From an uncultured Pelagibacteraceae bacterium (GTDB taxonomy: Bacteria > Pseudomonadota > Alphaproteobacteria > Pelagibacterales > Pelagibacteraceae), in the NCBI GenBank assembly GCA_902513955.1, contig CABXOW010000005.1:1-64000 (forward strand): a DNA stretch of 64,000 bases, read 5' to 3'. Shown here one piece after another: positions 6,916 through 15,226 of the stretch (position 1 is its first letter; every line of letters starts with the position of its first letter). The position numbers and the translations under genes were made by a program. The notes under the pieces are model-generated. The model was not told the origin of the DNA. It did not search any database and saw only the letters and a program-made list of their open reading frames with translations.

Positions 6916-8595
6916 ATGAAAATATTTTCAATTCATAACGGGATTAATTCGAGCGCTGCGTATTACGCCAATGGGAAAATTTTAGAGGCAGTTTCAGAAG
7001 AAAGATTTAACAAAATCAAAAATTATAATGGTATGCCATTGATGTGTATTAATTACATTCTAAAAAAATATAAGTTAAGTTTTTCATCTTTTGATAAAAT
7101 TATATATCCAACATGTGCATTATTGAAAATACCTAAAGAAATTGAGGCAAATATTAAAAATAGATATGATAATTTAGAAACAACTTATTTAAAGAAAAAA
7201 TTTACTCACAGAATATTTACAGAAGAAAAATGGGCTAAAAGACATATGTATCAATTTTTAAGATATTCAAAAAAAAATAATTTTTTTAATAAGGTTGAGC
7301 TAATTAGTCATCACAAGGCCCATGCCTACTCTGCTTATTCTTTCTCTCCATTTAAAGAATCATTAATAGTAACTTTTGATGGCAAAGGAGATTTTAAATC
7401 ATCCACTGTTAGTGAAGTGAAAAATAAAACATGGAAAAACCTGGATTACAAATCAACATTTGATAGTCTTGGATATTTCTATGGTAATGTTACACAAGTA
7501 CTGGGCTTTAAACCTGAAAGACATGAGGGTAAAACCACTGGATTAGCAGCCTTTGGTAAAAAAACTTCTCTAATAAGATATTTTGAGAGTTTTATTAAAA
7601 TAAAAAATAATGATTTTTCAATTAACTTTTGTAAAGATTATATGCCTTATTTTAGTACGAAAAATCAACTTCCTAACTTTTATAAAAAATTATTAAAATA
7701 TAACAAAAAAGATATTGCGCATGCAGCTCAATATATATTGGAAAAAGCGATTTTAAGTTACATAAAAAAATTTCTTAATAATAAAAAAAAACAAAATATT
7801 TGTTTAGCAGGAGGTATTTTTGCTAATGTTACATTAAATAATAAAATTTTATCCTTGCCTGGAATCAAGAATATCTTTATTCAGCCAGCCATGTCCGATA
7901 CAGGATTACCCTTAGGTGGTATTTATGCTTATCTTTCAAAAAATTCTGTAAAACAAAATTTTAATTTTAATAATGTTTTTTTAGGACCTGAATTTTCAAA
8001 AAATCAAATTAGAAATAAATTAAATAAGGAAAAATTAGCTTATAAAGAAGTCAATGTATCTAATGAAATTCTAAATAGTTTAAATAATAAAAAGATTATA
8101 GGTTTATTTCAAGGCAGAATGGAGTTTGGTCCAAGAGCGTTGTGTAATAGATCAATTATTTACCACGCAAAAGATAAAACAATTAATGACTGGCTTAATG
8201 TTAGACTAAAAAGATCTGAGTTTATGCCTTTTGCGCCAGTGACTATTGAAGATTATGCCTTAGATTGTTTTATTGGGTGGAAACATGATCATTTTGCCTC
8301 AGAATTTATGACATTAACATATAAGTGCACAAAAGAAGTGATAAAAAACTATCCTGCATGTGTTCATATTGATAACACTGCTAGACCTCAAATTATTTAT
8401 AAAAAAAGAAACCCTAAATCATATAAAATATTTAAAGATTATTTTAAAAAATCAAAACAAAAATTACTTTTAAATACATCATTTAATATGCATGAAAAAC
8501 CCATTTTATGTGATCTTGATGATGCAGTAAAAGCTATCAGAAACAAAACAGTTGATGTAATTTTTATTGAAAATTTTATGATTAGTAGAAATTAA
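6916..8595 (+). CDS. Carbamoyltransferase (NodU/CmcH/TobZ family)
   Basis: A 559-residue enzyme of the family that transfers carbamoyl from carbamoyl phosphate to a hydroxyl group through a carbamoyl-adenylate. The N-terminal Kae1-like domain starts FSIHNGINSSAAYY and holds EERFNKIKNYNG, a histidine cluster SHHKAHAYSAYSFSPF near residue 130, DGKGD and AGGIFANVTLN. The C-terminal part has GRMEFGPRALCNRSI and LNTSFNMHEKPI, both typical. ATG at 6916 is preferred over TTG at 6907. It follows the methyltransferase in the same direction and converges with a glycosyltransferase. Likely role: carbamoylation of a surface polysaccharide sugar. The acceptor is unknown. Confidence 0.9.
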   Translation: MKIFSIHNGINSSAAYYANGKILEAVSEERFNKIKNYNGMPLMCINYILKKYKLSFSSFDKIIYPTCALLKIPKEIEANIKNRYDNLETTYLKKKFTHRIFTEEKWAKRHMYQFLRYSKKNNFFNKVELISHHKAHAYSAYSFSPFKESLIVTFDGKGDFKSSTVSEVKNKTWKNLDYKSTFDSLGYFYGNVTQVLGFKPERHEGKTTGLAAFGKKTSLIRYFESFIKIKNNDFSINFCKDYMPYFSTKNQLPNFYKKLLKYNKKDIAHAAQYILEKAILSYIKKFLNNKKKQNICLAGGIFANVTLNNKILSLPGIKNIFIQPAMSDTGLPLGGIYAYLSKNSVKQNFNFNNVFLGPEFSKNQIRNKLNKEKLAYKEVNVSNEILNSLNNKKIIGLFQGRMEFGPRALCNRSIIYHAKDKTINDWLNVRLKRSEFMPFAPVTIEDYALDCFIGWKHDHFASEFMTLTYKCTKEVIKNYPACVHIDNTARPQIIYKKRNPKSYKIFKDYFKKSKQKLLLNTSFNMHEKPILCDLDDAVKAIRNKTVDVIFIENFMISRN

Positions 8596-9410
8596 ATTAA
8601 TTTTTTTGATAAAAAATTTCTATCTATAACAACTTTTTTGAAAAGCAAAAAAGACAAATATAATTTTTTTTTTAGTATTAATTGTGAAGTTAATATTGAA
8701 AAAAAAATTGATATATAAAGTCCATATCTTGCAAAAACGTTATAAACACTTAGGTCGTAATGTTTTGCTCTACTTTTCAAATCTCTAATATCTTTATATT
8801 TTTTATAATATTTCATTTTAGATGTAGTTTCTAATTTTCCGTTTAATAAAATTTCAAAATGCATAAAAACCTCTGAATTAAGCATTTTTTCAGACATCGA
8901 ATAGTTTGGTTTTTTTGTTCGAAATATTGAATGAAGCATAAGATCACCATAACTATAAGTGATATAATTTTTTATTCTCTTTTCCAAAGTACCATTTAAA
9001 TAGCGAAGTAGAGGGTTAATCTTATTTTTTTTACCAAAATTAATGATATTTCCTGATACTCCAGAAACATCTTTTTTTTTTGATATAATCTTAATACCAT
9101 TTTTTATATAATCTTTATCTAGATAGTCATCATCATGAACTAACAAAAAATAATTATTACTACACTTGTTAAATAAAAAATTATGGTTTTCATAAGCTAA
9201 TAATTTTTTTTTATGTATAAAAATTTTAATTTTTTTTTTGTGTTTACTTTTAAATTTTTCACATATCTTAATTATATTTTTTTTTTTTTTATAAACAGAT
9301 ATTAATAATTCAAAATTAGTATAAGTTTGTAAAAAAATTGAAGAGATAGTTTTATTAATAGTTTTTTCTCCACTATAACTAGGTAAAATTATTGAAATTT
9401 GGGGCTTCAT
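8592..9410 (-). CDS. Glycosyltransferase family 2
   Basis: A 272-residue GT-A-fold transferase. The N-terminus ISIILPSYSGEKTINKTI is the nucleotide-sugar binding strand, and LLVHDDDYLDKDYI near residue 95 holds the DDD metal-binding motif. The C-terminal part is basic with a hydrophobic stretch near residues 228-250 that may associate with the membrane. Its stop overlaps the convergent carbamoyltransferase stop by 4 bp. Its ATG lies one base after the stop of a truncated gamma-glutamylcyclotransferase fragment. Likely role: adding a sugar to a surface glycan. Long A/T runs give it an island-like composition. Confidence 0.87.
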   Translation of the reverse strand: MKPQISIILPSYSGEKTINKTISSIFLQTYTNFELLISVYKKKKNIIKICEKFKSKHKKKIKIFIHKKKLLAYENHNFLFNKCSNNYFLLVHDDDYLDKDYIKNGIKIISKKKDVSGVSGNIINFGKKNKINPLLRYLNGTLEKRIKNYITYSYGDLMLHSIFRTKKPNYSMSEKMLNSEVFMHFEILLNGKLETTSKMKYYKKYKDIRDLKSRAKHYDLSVYNVFARYGLYISIFFSILTSQLILKKKLYLSFLLFKKVVIDRNFLSKKLI

Positions 9411-9411
9411 A

Positions 9412-9564
9412 TTAATTTTTTAAACTCTTAACTAAAAATTTTTTATCAAGACTGCGATCTTTGTAGCCTTTTTTAACTATATTTAAATAACGTTCTGTAG
9501 GAAACTTAAATACAGATTTTTTAACCATAGTATATGTCATTACTTTCTTACTATAATAATAAAA
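9412..9564 (-). pseudogene. 3' fragment of a gamma-glutamylcyclotransferase-like gene
   Basis: The minus strand encodes MTYTMVKKSVFKFPTERY through a final SLKN and TAA at 9412. This is the same C-terminal 42 residues as the intact gene at 13356-13757, with 34 of 42 identical. Nucleotide similarity continues upstream to about 9564 (FYYYSKKV) and then stops. The N-terminal two thirds, including the YGSN motif, are absent. It is a remnant of a second, diverged copy, and it marks the far border of the CDP-sugar cassette. No independent function is expected. Confidence 0.85.
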
Positions 9565-9583
9565 TTAAAAAAAAAGATTTAAA

Positions 9584-10699
9584 TTATATTACTAGCTCTT
9601 TCTTAATAGCATCAACAACATATTTAACGTCATTTTCTGTTAATTCAAAATAACTAGGTAGATTAATGCCTCTTTTATAAATATCTTGAGAAACAATATT
9701 ATTAGGACAATCTTGGTACATTGAAAAAGAGCTAACAGGATAGAATATTGGTCGTACAGCAATATCTTTTTTATTAAGATTGTTTAACAATCGATTTCTT
9801 TTATCTAAATTAAAATTCCAAGATTTTCCAAAAATAATAGTTGGTAACCAATAACAATTCTTTACCCATGTTGGTTTAGGATTTAAAAATATATCAGATA
9901 AGGATTCTAAATTTTTTCTATACCAATTAAAAATTTGTATTTTTTTTTTAATTAGATCGTCTGCTCTTTCAAATTGAGCCAATCCTAGTGCTGCTTGAAT
10001 ATTTGACATCTTATATTTTAGACCGATTTCATCTACCCAAAAATCTATTCTTCTTGAAGCTTTCCTGCCTTGACTTTCAATTATTGATATCTTTTCGACA
10101 AGATCTTTTCTTTTACAGAAAATTGCACCACCTTCTCCTGATGTTAAAGTTTTTGTGCCGTGAAGAGAAATTACTCCAAAATCTGCAATTGAACCAACTT
10201 TTTGATTTTTGTATTCAGAACCAATTGCTTCTGCAGCATCTTCGATTATATCAATTTTATATTTTTTACCTATTGTTATTATTTCATCCATTTTAGCAAC
10301 ATTTCCATAAGGATGTACAACAATTATAGCTTTGGTTTTTTTTGTAATTGCTTTTTCAATCTTACTAGGATCAATAGAGAGACAGTCATCAAGTACATCA
10401 ACAAAAACTGGTGTTGCACCAAGCCAAGATATGGGGGTCACGCTTCCAATCCAAGTCATATCGGGAACAATCACCTCATCATTTCTACCAATACCTAAGG
10501 CCATTAAAATTATATGGAGAGCTCCATGACAACTTGATGTAGGCCAGACATAGGGCGAGTTAAAGTAATTTTTTAATTTATCAGTAAAACGATGAACATA
10601 ATCATAACAATTTAAACCCCATCCATTTTTAACTGCATCATTCACATAATCAATTTCTTTTTTTGTAATTGAAGGTTTCGCAAATAAAATTTTTTTCAT
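9584..10699 (-). CDS. DegT/DnrJ/EryC1/StrS-family PLP sugar aminotransferase
   Basis: A 371-residue PLP enzyme of the sugar-aminotransferase family. PTSSCHGALHIILMALGIG near residue 55 is the cofactor-binding segment, IIEDAAEAIGSEY near residue 150 has the aspartate contacting the pyridine nitrogen, and SLHGTKTLTSGEGG near residue 180 has the Schiff-base lysine. Because this lysine is present, it is an aminotransferase rather than an RfbH-type 3-dehydratase, where His replaces Lys. ATG at 10699 lies just after the epimerase stop; a TTG at 10711 is less likely. It probably aminates the 4-keto sugar made by the upstream rfbFG products, giving a CDP-linked amino-deoxy sugar. Confidence 0.88.
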   Translation of the reverse strand: MKKILFAKPSITKKEIDYVNDAVKNGWGLNCYDYVHRFTDKLKNYFNSPYVWPTSSCHGALHIILMALGIGRNDEVIVPDMTWIGSVTPISWLGATPVFVDVLDDCLSIDPSKIEKAITKKTKAIIVVHPYGNVAKMDEIITIGKKYKIDIIEDAAEAIGSEYKNQKVGSIADFGVISLHGTKTLTSGEGGAIFCKRKDLVEKISIIESQGRKASRRIDFWVDEIGLKYKMSNIQAALGLAQFERADDLIKKKIQIFNWYRKNLESLSDIFLNPKPTWVKNCYWLPTIIFGKSWNFNLDKRNRLLNNLNKKDIAVRPIFYPVSSFSMYQDCPNNIVSQDIYKRGINLPSYFELTENDVKYVVDAIKKELVI

Positions 10700-10700
10700 A

Positions 10701-11264
10701 TTAAATTTCAATTCCTTTAAATTTGGATAGATCTAAAAATTTATGTTGATCGTCTTTTTCTGAAATATTAGAAATTATCATTGGTAGTTTGATGTTTAAA
10801 TGAGGATCTTTAATATTTAACGCATCTTCATGTTCACCATAAAAATATTCTGTACTTAAATAAAGAATTTGCGAATTATCTTCTAGAGACTGAATTCCGT
10901 GAGCAAAACCCTCTGGGATAATTAGCATTTTTTGATTTTCCTCACTTAAAATTATAGAATCCGATTTCAAAAAAGTTTTTGAATTTTTACGGATATCTAC
11001 AAAAATATCTAAAACCTTTCCATTGATGCATCTTGGCATTTTCATTTCGGCATATGGTGGTTTTTGATAATGCAATCCTCTTACAGCACCTTTTTTATAA
11101 TTTTTAGAATAATTGATATTTACAATTTCTCTATCTTGAATGATATTTTGAAGCTCTCTTTTACAAAAATATCTTGAGAAAATACCTCTCGAGTCAATAG
11201 ATGGGTGTGGCTCTACTACGTATGTACCTTCTAAGCTTAACTTTGTGATTTTTAGTTTACTCAT
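10701..11264 (-). CDS. RmlC-type nucleotide-sugar 3,5-epimerase
   Basis: A 187-residue cupin epimerase. RGLHYQKPP near residue 68 contains the catalytic histidine, IIPEGFAHGIQ near residue 122 is the second signature, and STEYFYGEHEDALNIKDPHL holds the region of the catalytic tyrosine. Length matches dTDP-4-dehydrorhamnose 3,5-epimerase. Placement between rfbG and an aminotransferase suggests the substrate is a CDP-4-keto-6-deoxyhexose rather than a dTDP sugar, and no rmlA, rmlB or rmlD is nearby. It is 3 bp from rfbG and 1 bp from the aminotransferase, so a single operon. Confidence 0.87.
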   Translation of the reverse strand: MSKLKITKLSLEGTYVVEPHPSIDSRGIFSRYFCKRELQNIIQDREIVNINYSKNYKKGAVRGLHYQKPPYAEMKMPRCINGKVLDIFVDIRKNSKTFLKSDSIILSEENQKMLIIPEGFAHGIQSLEDNSQILYLSTEYFYGEHEDALNIKDPHLNIKLPMIISNISEKDDQHKFLDLSKFKGIEI

Positions 11265-11267
11265 TAT

Positions 11268-12335
11268 TTAATATTTACTCTTAAAAAAAAATAATATTTC
11301 TTTTTTTGTGAAATCAAAAATATTAGCTTTATTTTTAAAAAACATTGAATACCAATCTGATGTAAGTTTAATTGTCTGATCCATGTTTAATTTTGCATTC
11401 AAATTAATATCTTTAAGAATTGCATTGCTTGACAATTTTAGAAATTTTTTTTCTTTAAATTTTAATTTTTGGAATTCGTATTTAGTTTTAATAATTTTTG
11501 AATTTTTAATAAAATCTAAAATAAGATCTTTAACTTTTATAGACTTATTTGATTTTGGTCCTATATTATAAATCAAAGATTTTTTAGACACTTTACCTCC
11601 TTTAACTGAGATTAATTTAAGAATACCATTTATAACGTCGAGTATATGTTGCCATGGCCTCGTAGCATTTGGGTTTCTTAGTAGAATATTTTTTTTTTTA
11701 TAACTAGATATAAATAAATCTGGTATTAACCTTGTTTTTTCCCAATCACCCCCTCCAATAATATTTCCAGCTCTTATAATGAAAATATTTTTATTTTTTT
11801 CAAAAAAGGAATATTTATAACTATTTGCAATAAGATCTTGTGCTGATTTGCTAGCACTATAGGGGTCATCTCCCCCTAATGAAAAGTTTTCATTTAAATT
11901 TTTTTTTTGGGTATTTTTATAAACTTTATCAGATGTAAAAACTAAAATATTTTTTAAAGATTTTAATTCTTTTGCTAATTCAAGCAATTTAACAGTTCCC
12001 ATAACATTTGTCTCATAAGTTGCTTGGGATTCAATATAAGATCTCGATAATATTGGTTGTGATGCTAAATGAATTAATATTTGTGGTTTAAATCTTTTTA
12101 TATACGACTTATGATAACTGATCTTACTTATATCGTCATATATTGTTTTAATTTTTTTTTTATACTCTTTTGTATTTGAAATATATCTTAAATCTTTTTT
12201 TTTTAAGGCATAGCCTAAAATTTTTGAACCCATCATTAAAAGGGTTAATGATAAATATGCCCCTACAAAACCAGTGTTACCGGTAATTAAAATTCGTTTG
12301 TTTCTAAAAAAATCTCCATAGATATTTAAATTCAT
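11268..12335 (-). CDS. rfbG: CDP-glucose 4,6-dehydratase
   Basis: A 355-residue extended short-chain dehydrogenase. The NAD-binding motif is ITGNTGFVGAYLS near residue 17, the catalytic YSASK is near residue 158, and TSDKVY supplies the Ser/Thr-Asp-Lys of 4,6-dehydratases. The segment RAGNIIGGGDW followed by RPWQHILD is characteristic of CDP-glucose dehydratases. It converts CDP-glucose to CDP-4-keto-6-deoxyglucose, following the cytidylyltransferase encoded 18 bp upstream. The C-terminal 60 residues are rich in Lys and Phe. Confidence 0.9.
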   Translation of the reverse strand: MNLNIYGDFFRNKRILITGNTGFVGAYLSLTLLMMGSKILGYALKKKDLRYISNTKEYKKKIKTIYDDISKISYHKSYIKRFKPQILIHLASQPILSRSYIESQATYETNVMGTVKLLELAKELKSLKNILVFTSDKVYKNTQKKNLNENFSLGGDDPYSASKSAQDLIANSYKYSFFEKNKNIFIIRAGNIIGGGDWEKTRLIPDLFISSYKKKNILLRNPNATRPWQHILDVINGILKLISVKGGKVSKKSLIYNIGPKSNKSIKVKDLILDFIKNSKIIKTKYEFQKLKFKEKKFLKLSSNAILKDINLNAKLNMDQTIKLTSDWYSMFFKNKANIFDFTKKEILFFFKSKY

Positions 12336-12353
12336 TATAGTTAATTCTTTAGA

Positions 12354-13130
12354 TTACCATTTTTTCCATGGAGCACTTTTTTTCCACATATTTTCTAACA
12401 GAATCTTTTCTCTTGGAGTATCCATGCATTGCCAAAAACCATCATGGATAAAAGCTGAAACTTGTTTCTTTTTAGCAAGAAGAGTTAAAGTATCAGATTC
12501 AAAATTAGATTGATCGTTTTTAAGTGATTTTACAACTTTTGGATCAATTACCATAAAGCCTCCATTAATTCTATCTTTAACAACTTTACTGCTTCTTTTT
12601 TCTGAAAAATTTTTTACAGTGTCATTATGATCTATTTCTAGATCACCAAATCTACCCGGTATGCTTACAGCAGTTACAGTCGCCAATTTCTTTTTTTTAA
12701 CGTGATGTTGAATTAGTTTTTTAATGTTTATATCAGATAAACCATCTCCATATGTTAAACAAAAAAATTTATCATCTTTAATATATTTATATATTTTTTT
12801 TATTCTTCCTCCGGTTAAGGTTTCAATACCAGTATCAACAAGAGTAATTTTCCAATCTTCTTTTTGATTATTTAAAATTTTTACTGAATTCTCAGATAGA
12901 TTTACTTCTAAATCAGAATTTAAATATCCATAATTAATGAAATAGTTTTTAATCATATTGCCCTTATGACCACAGCAAATTATAAATTCTTTTATTCCAT
13001 AATATGAATACATTTTCATTATGTGCCAAATAATAGGTTTATTTCCGATTTCGATTAAAGGTTTTGGAATAAGAGAGTTCTCATCATTTATTCTAGTACC
13101 GTATCCACCTGCTAAAATTACTAATTTCAT
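12354..13130 (-). CDS. rfbF: Glucose-1-phosphate cytidylyltransferase
   Basis: A 258-residue nucleotidyltransferase making CDP-glucose from CTP and glucose-1-phosphate. The N-terminal VILAGGYGTRI is the nucleotide-binding loop and IPKPLIEIGNKPIIWHIMK carries the signature lysine. LTYGDGLSDI holds the metal-binding Asp. TVTAVSIPGRFGDLEI, GGFMVIDP and the C-terminal FWQCMDTPREK match RfbF proteins closely, as does the length. It heads the minus-strand CDP-sugar operon. The 225 bp upstream contain only gene debris, so the promoter probably lies in or near that debris. Confidence 0.93.
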   Translation of the reverse strand: MKLVILAGGYGTRINDENSLIPKPLIEIGNKPIIWHIMKMYSYYGIKEFIICCGHKGNMIKNYFINYGYLNSDLEVNLSENSVKILNNQKEDWKITLVDTGIETLTGGRIKKIYKYIKDDKFFCLTYGDGLSDINIKKLIQHHVKKKKLATVTAVSIPGRFGDLEIDHNDTVKNFSEKRSSKVVKDRINGGFMVIDPKVVKSLKNDQSNFESDTLTLLAKKKQVSAFIHDGFWQCMDTPREKILLENMWKKSAPWKKW

Positions 13131-13151
13131 TATATTTTTTAAAATTTTTAC

Positions 13152-13295
13152 TTAATTAGATATATTATCTTTATATTTTATAAAAGCATAGAATTGATGT
13201 TGTTCAGCAATTTTTTTTAAAACTTTATGTGCTTCTGGAACAACTTCTTTTCCAATACCGTCACCTTATATTGGTGCAATATTATAAGTTTTCAT
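13152..13295 (-). pseudogene. Broken start of an isopropylmalate/isocitrate/tartrate dehydrogenase-type gene
   Basis: From ATG at 13295 the minus strand reads MKTYNIAPI, then a TAA where the family has Pro, then GDGIGKEVVPEAHKVLKKIA ending near EQHQF at 13191. The pattern (I)PGDGIGKEVVPE is the N-terminal signature of the NAD-dependent decarboxylating dehydrogenases. Beyond HQF the similarity ends and a stop comes at 13152-13154. Only about 35 of roughly 350 residues remain, with an in-frame stop, so this is a decayed gene fragment between the intact gamma-glutamylcyclotransferase gene and rfbF. Confidence 0.82.
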
Positions 13296-13355
13296 AAGAT
13301 ATTTTATAACTCAACTTTGTTAACTAGGGATTGCTGAATAACTACTATTTTCATA

Positions 13356-13757
13356 TTAATCTTTTAAACCTTTTTTTAAAAACTTTTTATCAAGACCGCA
13401 ATCTTTATATCCCCTTTTGACTATATTAAGATATCGCTCTGTTGGAAATTTGAATGGTGATTTTTTAACCATAGTAAAAGTCATTACTTTTTTTCCATAA
13501 TAATAAAAGTAATGTTTTTTATATAAAATTGGATAATCTTCATAAACATCTAGCTTTTTTTCATCACTTTTTGAAATTTCAAATAATCCACCTGGTACAA
13601 TTGAATTTTTTTTAGGTTCAATGTCTGCTGCTCTATATTTGCTTCTAAAAGTTAATGTAAAATCTTTAAGATTTATCTTTTTTAAATAAATGCTGTCCTT
13701 ACATCTTCGTTTCATTTGAAAATGATTAAGATTACTACCGTAAGCAAAATAAAGCAT
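13356..13757 (-). CDS. Gamma-glutamylcyclotransferase-like (AIG2/GGCT fold) protein
   Basis: A 133-residue protein with the fold signature LYFAYGSNLNHFQM at the N-terminus (YGSN glycine loop) and a conserved acidic residue in LDVYEDYP near residue 73, where the catalytic Glu of the family lies. GGLFEI near residue 56 is also typical. Members cyclise gamma-glutamyl amino acids to 5-oxoproline or act on related isopeptides; this substrate is unknown. It directly abuts the CinA-type gene. Its last 42 codons recur as a fragment at 9412-9564. One base after its stop comes the ATG of a 16-codon remnant (MKIVVIQQSL). Confidence 0.83.
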   Translation of the reverse strand: MLYFAYGSNLNHFQMKRRCKDSIYLKKINLKDFTLTFRSKYRAADIEPKKNSIVPGGLFEISKSDEKKLDVYEDYPILYKKHYFYYYGKKVMTFTMVKKSPFKFPTERYLNIVKRGYKDCGLDKKFLKKGLKD

Positions 13758-14507
13758 TTAACGATCTACAACTTCAATTTTTTTTTTATTAACAAATTTT
13801 AAAATTTGAGAATTACAATTATCAATTTTAGATTGATCTTCTGATCTAATTACAATTGAAACTCCTAATTTTCCTGCTTGAAAAAAAGGATAGCTTCCAA
13901 TTTCAACATCTTGATTGTCATTTTGAACTTTTGTTAAAGAGTCTGCAATTTCACTTTCAATAGTTCTAAGGTTTATGGTTAAACTTAAAATGGGTTCACC
14001 CCCAACAATACTATTAGTTAATCCCCCTAACATTGATTTTAGTATTGATGGTACGCCAGGTAAACAAAATACATTCTCAACATTAAAACCTGGGGCACCA
14101 CTTGTAGAGTTTAAAATTAAATTAGCATTTTCTGGCATCCAAACCATTTTTTGCCTACCTTCATTAAATTCACCAGGTTTATAATGTGCTTCTAAAATTT
14201 TATATGCCTCTTTATGTATTTCATATTTTAGTCCAAATGCTTTTGAAACAGATTCTGCAGTAATATCATCATGGGTGGGACCAATACCTCCTGTGGTAAA
14301 AACATAATTATAATTTGTCTTAAGTGCATTAAGTGTATCAACTATTGTTTCTTCAACATCTGGAATCACCCTAACCTCTCCTACTTTAACACCTATAGAA
14401 TTTAACCAAGTCGCTAATGTTGAAGTGTTGGTATCTTGAGTTCTGCCAGATAAAATTTCATTACCTATAATTAATATTGCGGCATTAACTTTTGTATTTT
14501 TGGTCAT
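13758..14507 (-). CDS. CinA N-terminal-type / molybdopterin-binding-fold protein
   Basis: A 249-residue protein of the competence/damage-inducible CinA N-terminal family (MoaB/Mog fold), acting on nucleotide pyrophosphate-type substrates in characterised members. Motifs: AAILIIGNEILSGRTQDTNT at the start, YNYVFTTGGIGPTHDDIT near residue 68 (GGxGPTxDD), and NVFCLPGVPSIL near residue 145. It lacks the C-terminal nicotinamide-nucleotide amidase domain of full CinA. The start lies only 20 bp from the divergent sfsA start, and its stop abuts the next gene, so the two minus-strand genes are probably co-transcribed. Confidence 0.85.
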   Translation of the reverse strand: MTKNTKVNAAILIIGNEILSGRTQDTNTSTLATWLNSIGVKVGEVRVIPDVEETIVDTLNALKTNYNYVFTTGGIGPTHDDITAESVSKAFGLKYEIHKEAYKILEAHYKPGEFNEGRQKMVWMPENANLILNSTSGAPGFNVENVFCLPGVPSILKSMLGGLTNSIVGGEPILSLTINLRTIESEIADSLTKVQNDNQDVEIGSYPFFQAGKLGVSIVIRSEDQSKIDNCNSQILKFVNKKKIEVVDR

Positions 14508-14527
14508 TTTAAATATATAATTTAGTA

Positions 14528-15226
14528 ATGGAATTTACCAAGTCTTTAGTAAAAGGCAAATTAATCAAACGATATAAAAGATTCTTTACTGACGTTAAGT
14601 TAAATAAAGAAGTCGTTACCGCTCATTGTCCAAATACAGGATCAATGAAAGGTCTACTTGATGAAAGAAATGATGTCTATTTACTTCCAAATAATGATCC
14701 TAAAAGAAAACTTAAATATGGCCTTGAAATTATAAAGGCTAGAAAAAACCTTGTTGGTGTGAACACTCATATGGCAAATAAAATAGCTCAACACGCTTTA
14801 GAAAATAATCTTATTAAAGAGCTTAAAAATAGTGACTTAATTAAACCAGAGGTGTTTTTTAATAAAGAAACTAGATTTGATTTTTTAATAGAGAAAAATA
14901 AACAAAAAAGCTTTGTAGAGGTTAAAAATGTTACTCTTTTTAGAAATAAAGACACAGCTGAGTTTCCAGACGCAGTAACAGCACGTGGGACCAAGCACCT
15001 GCTTACTCTTATTGATGCCATAAAAAAAGGTTATAAAAGCTACTTATTATTTTTAGTTCAAATTCAAAACATGGAAAAATTTAAAATAGCTAAAGATATA
15101 GATGCTGAATATTATAATAATTATTTAATAGCTAAAAAGGTAGGAGTTAACTTTTTAGCTTATAGATGTGATATAAGTTCTAAAAAAATTTTTATAGATA
15201 AAAAACTAAAAATTATTGATGACTGA
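14528..15226 (+). CDS. sfsA: SfsA family protein (sugar fermentation stimulation)
   Basis: A 232-residue SfsA homologue. Motifs HCPNTGSMKGLL near residue 35, VGVNTHMANKI near residue 76, FVEVKNVTLFRN near residue 137, and FPDAVTARGTKHLLTL near residue 152 are family landmarks. The last two resemble the acidic/lysine nuclease-type fold assigned to SfsA. Its physiological role is uncertain, with DNA binding and nuclease-like activity proposed. It opens a plus-strand run of closely packed genes. Its stop lies inside the start of map. Confidence 0.9.
   Translation: MEFTKSLVKGKLIKRYKRFFTDVKLNKEVVTAHCPNTGSMKGLLDERNDVYLLPNNDPKRKLKYGLEIIKARKNLVGVNTHMANKIAQHALENNLIKELKNSDLIKPEVFFNKETRFDFLIEKNKQKSFVEVKNVTLFRNKDTAEFPDAVTARGTKHLLTLIDAIKKGYKSYLLFLVQIQNMEKFKIAKDIDAEYYNNYLIAKKVGVNFLAYRCDISSKKIFIDKKLKIIDD

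Noticed and set aside
9584-10699. RfbH-type CDP-4-keto-6-deoxyglucose 3-dehydratase
   Set aside because: The PLP lysine is present where RfbH has His, and no cysteine cluster for an iron-sulfur centre is visible.
13303-13354. 16-codon frame MKIVVIQQSLVNKVEL as a gene
   Set aside because: It is too short and stands in a stretch of gene debris; more likely the start of a lost gene.
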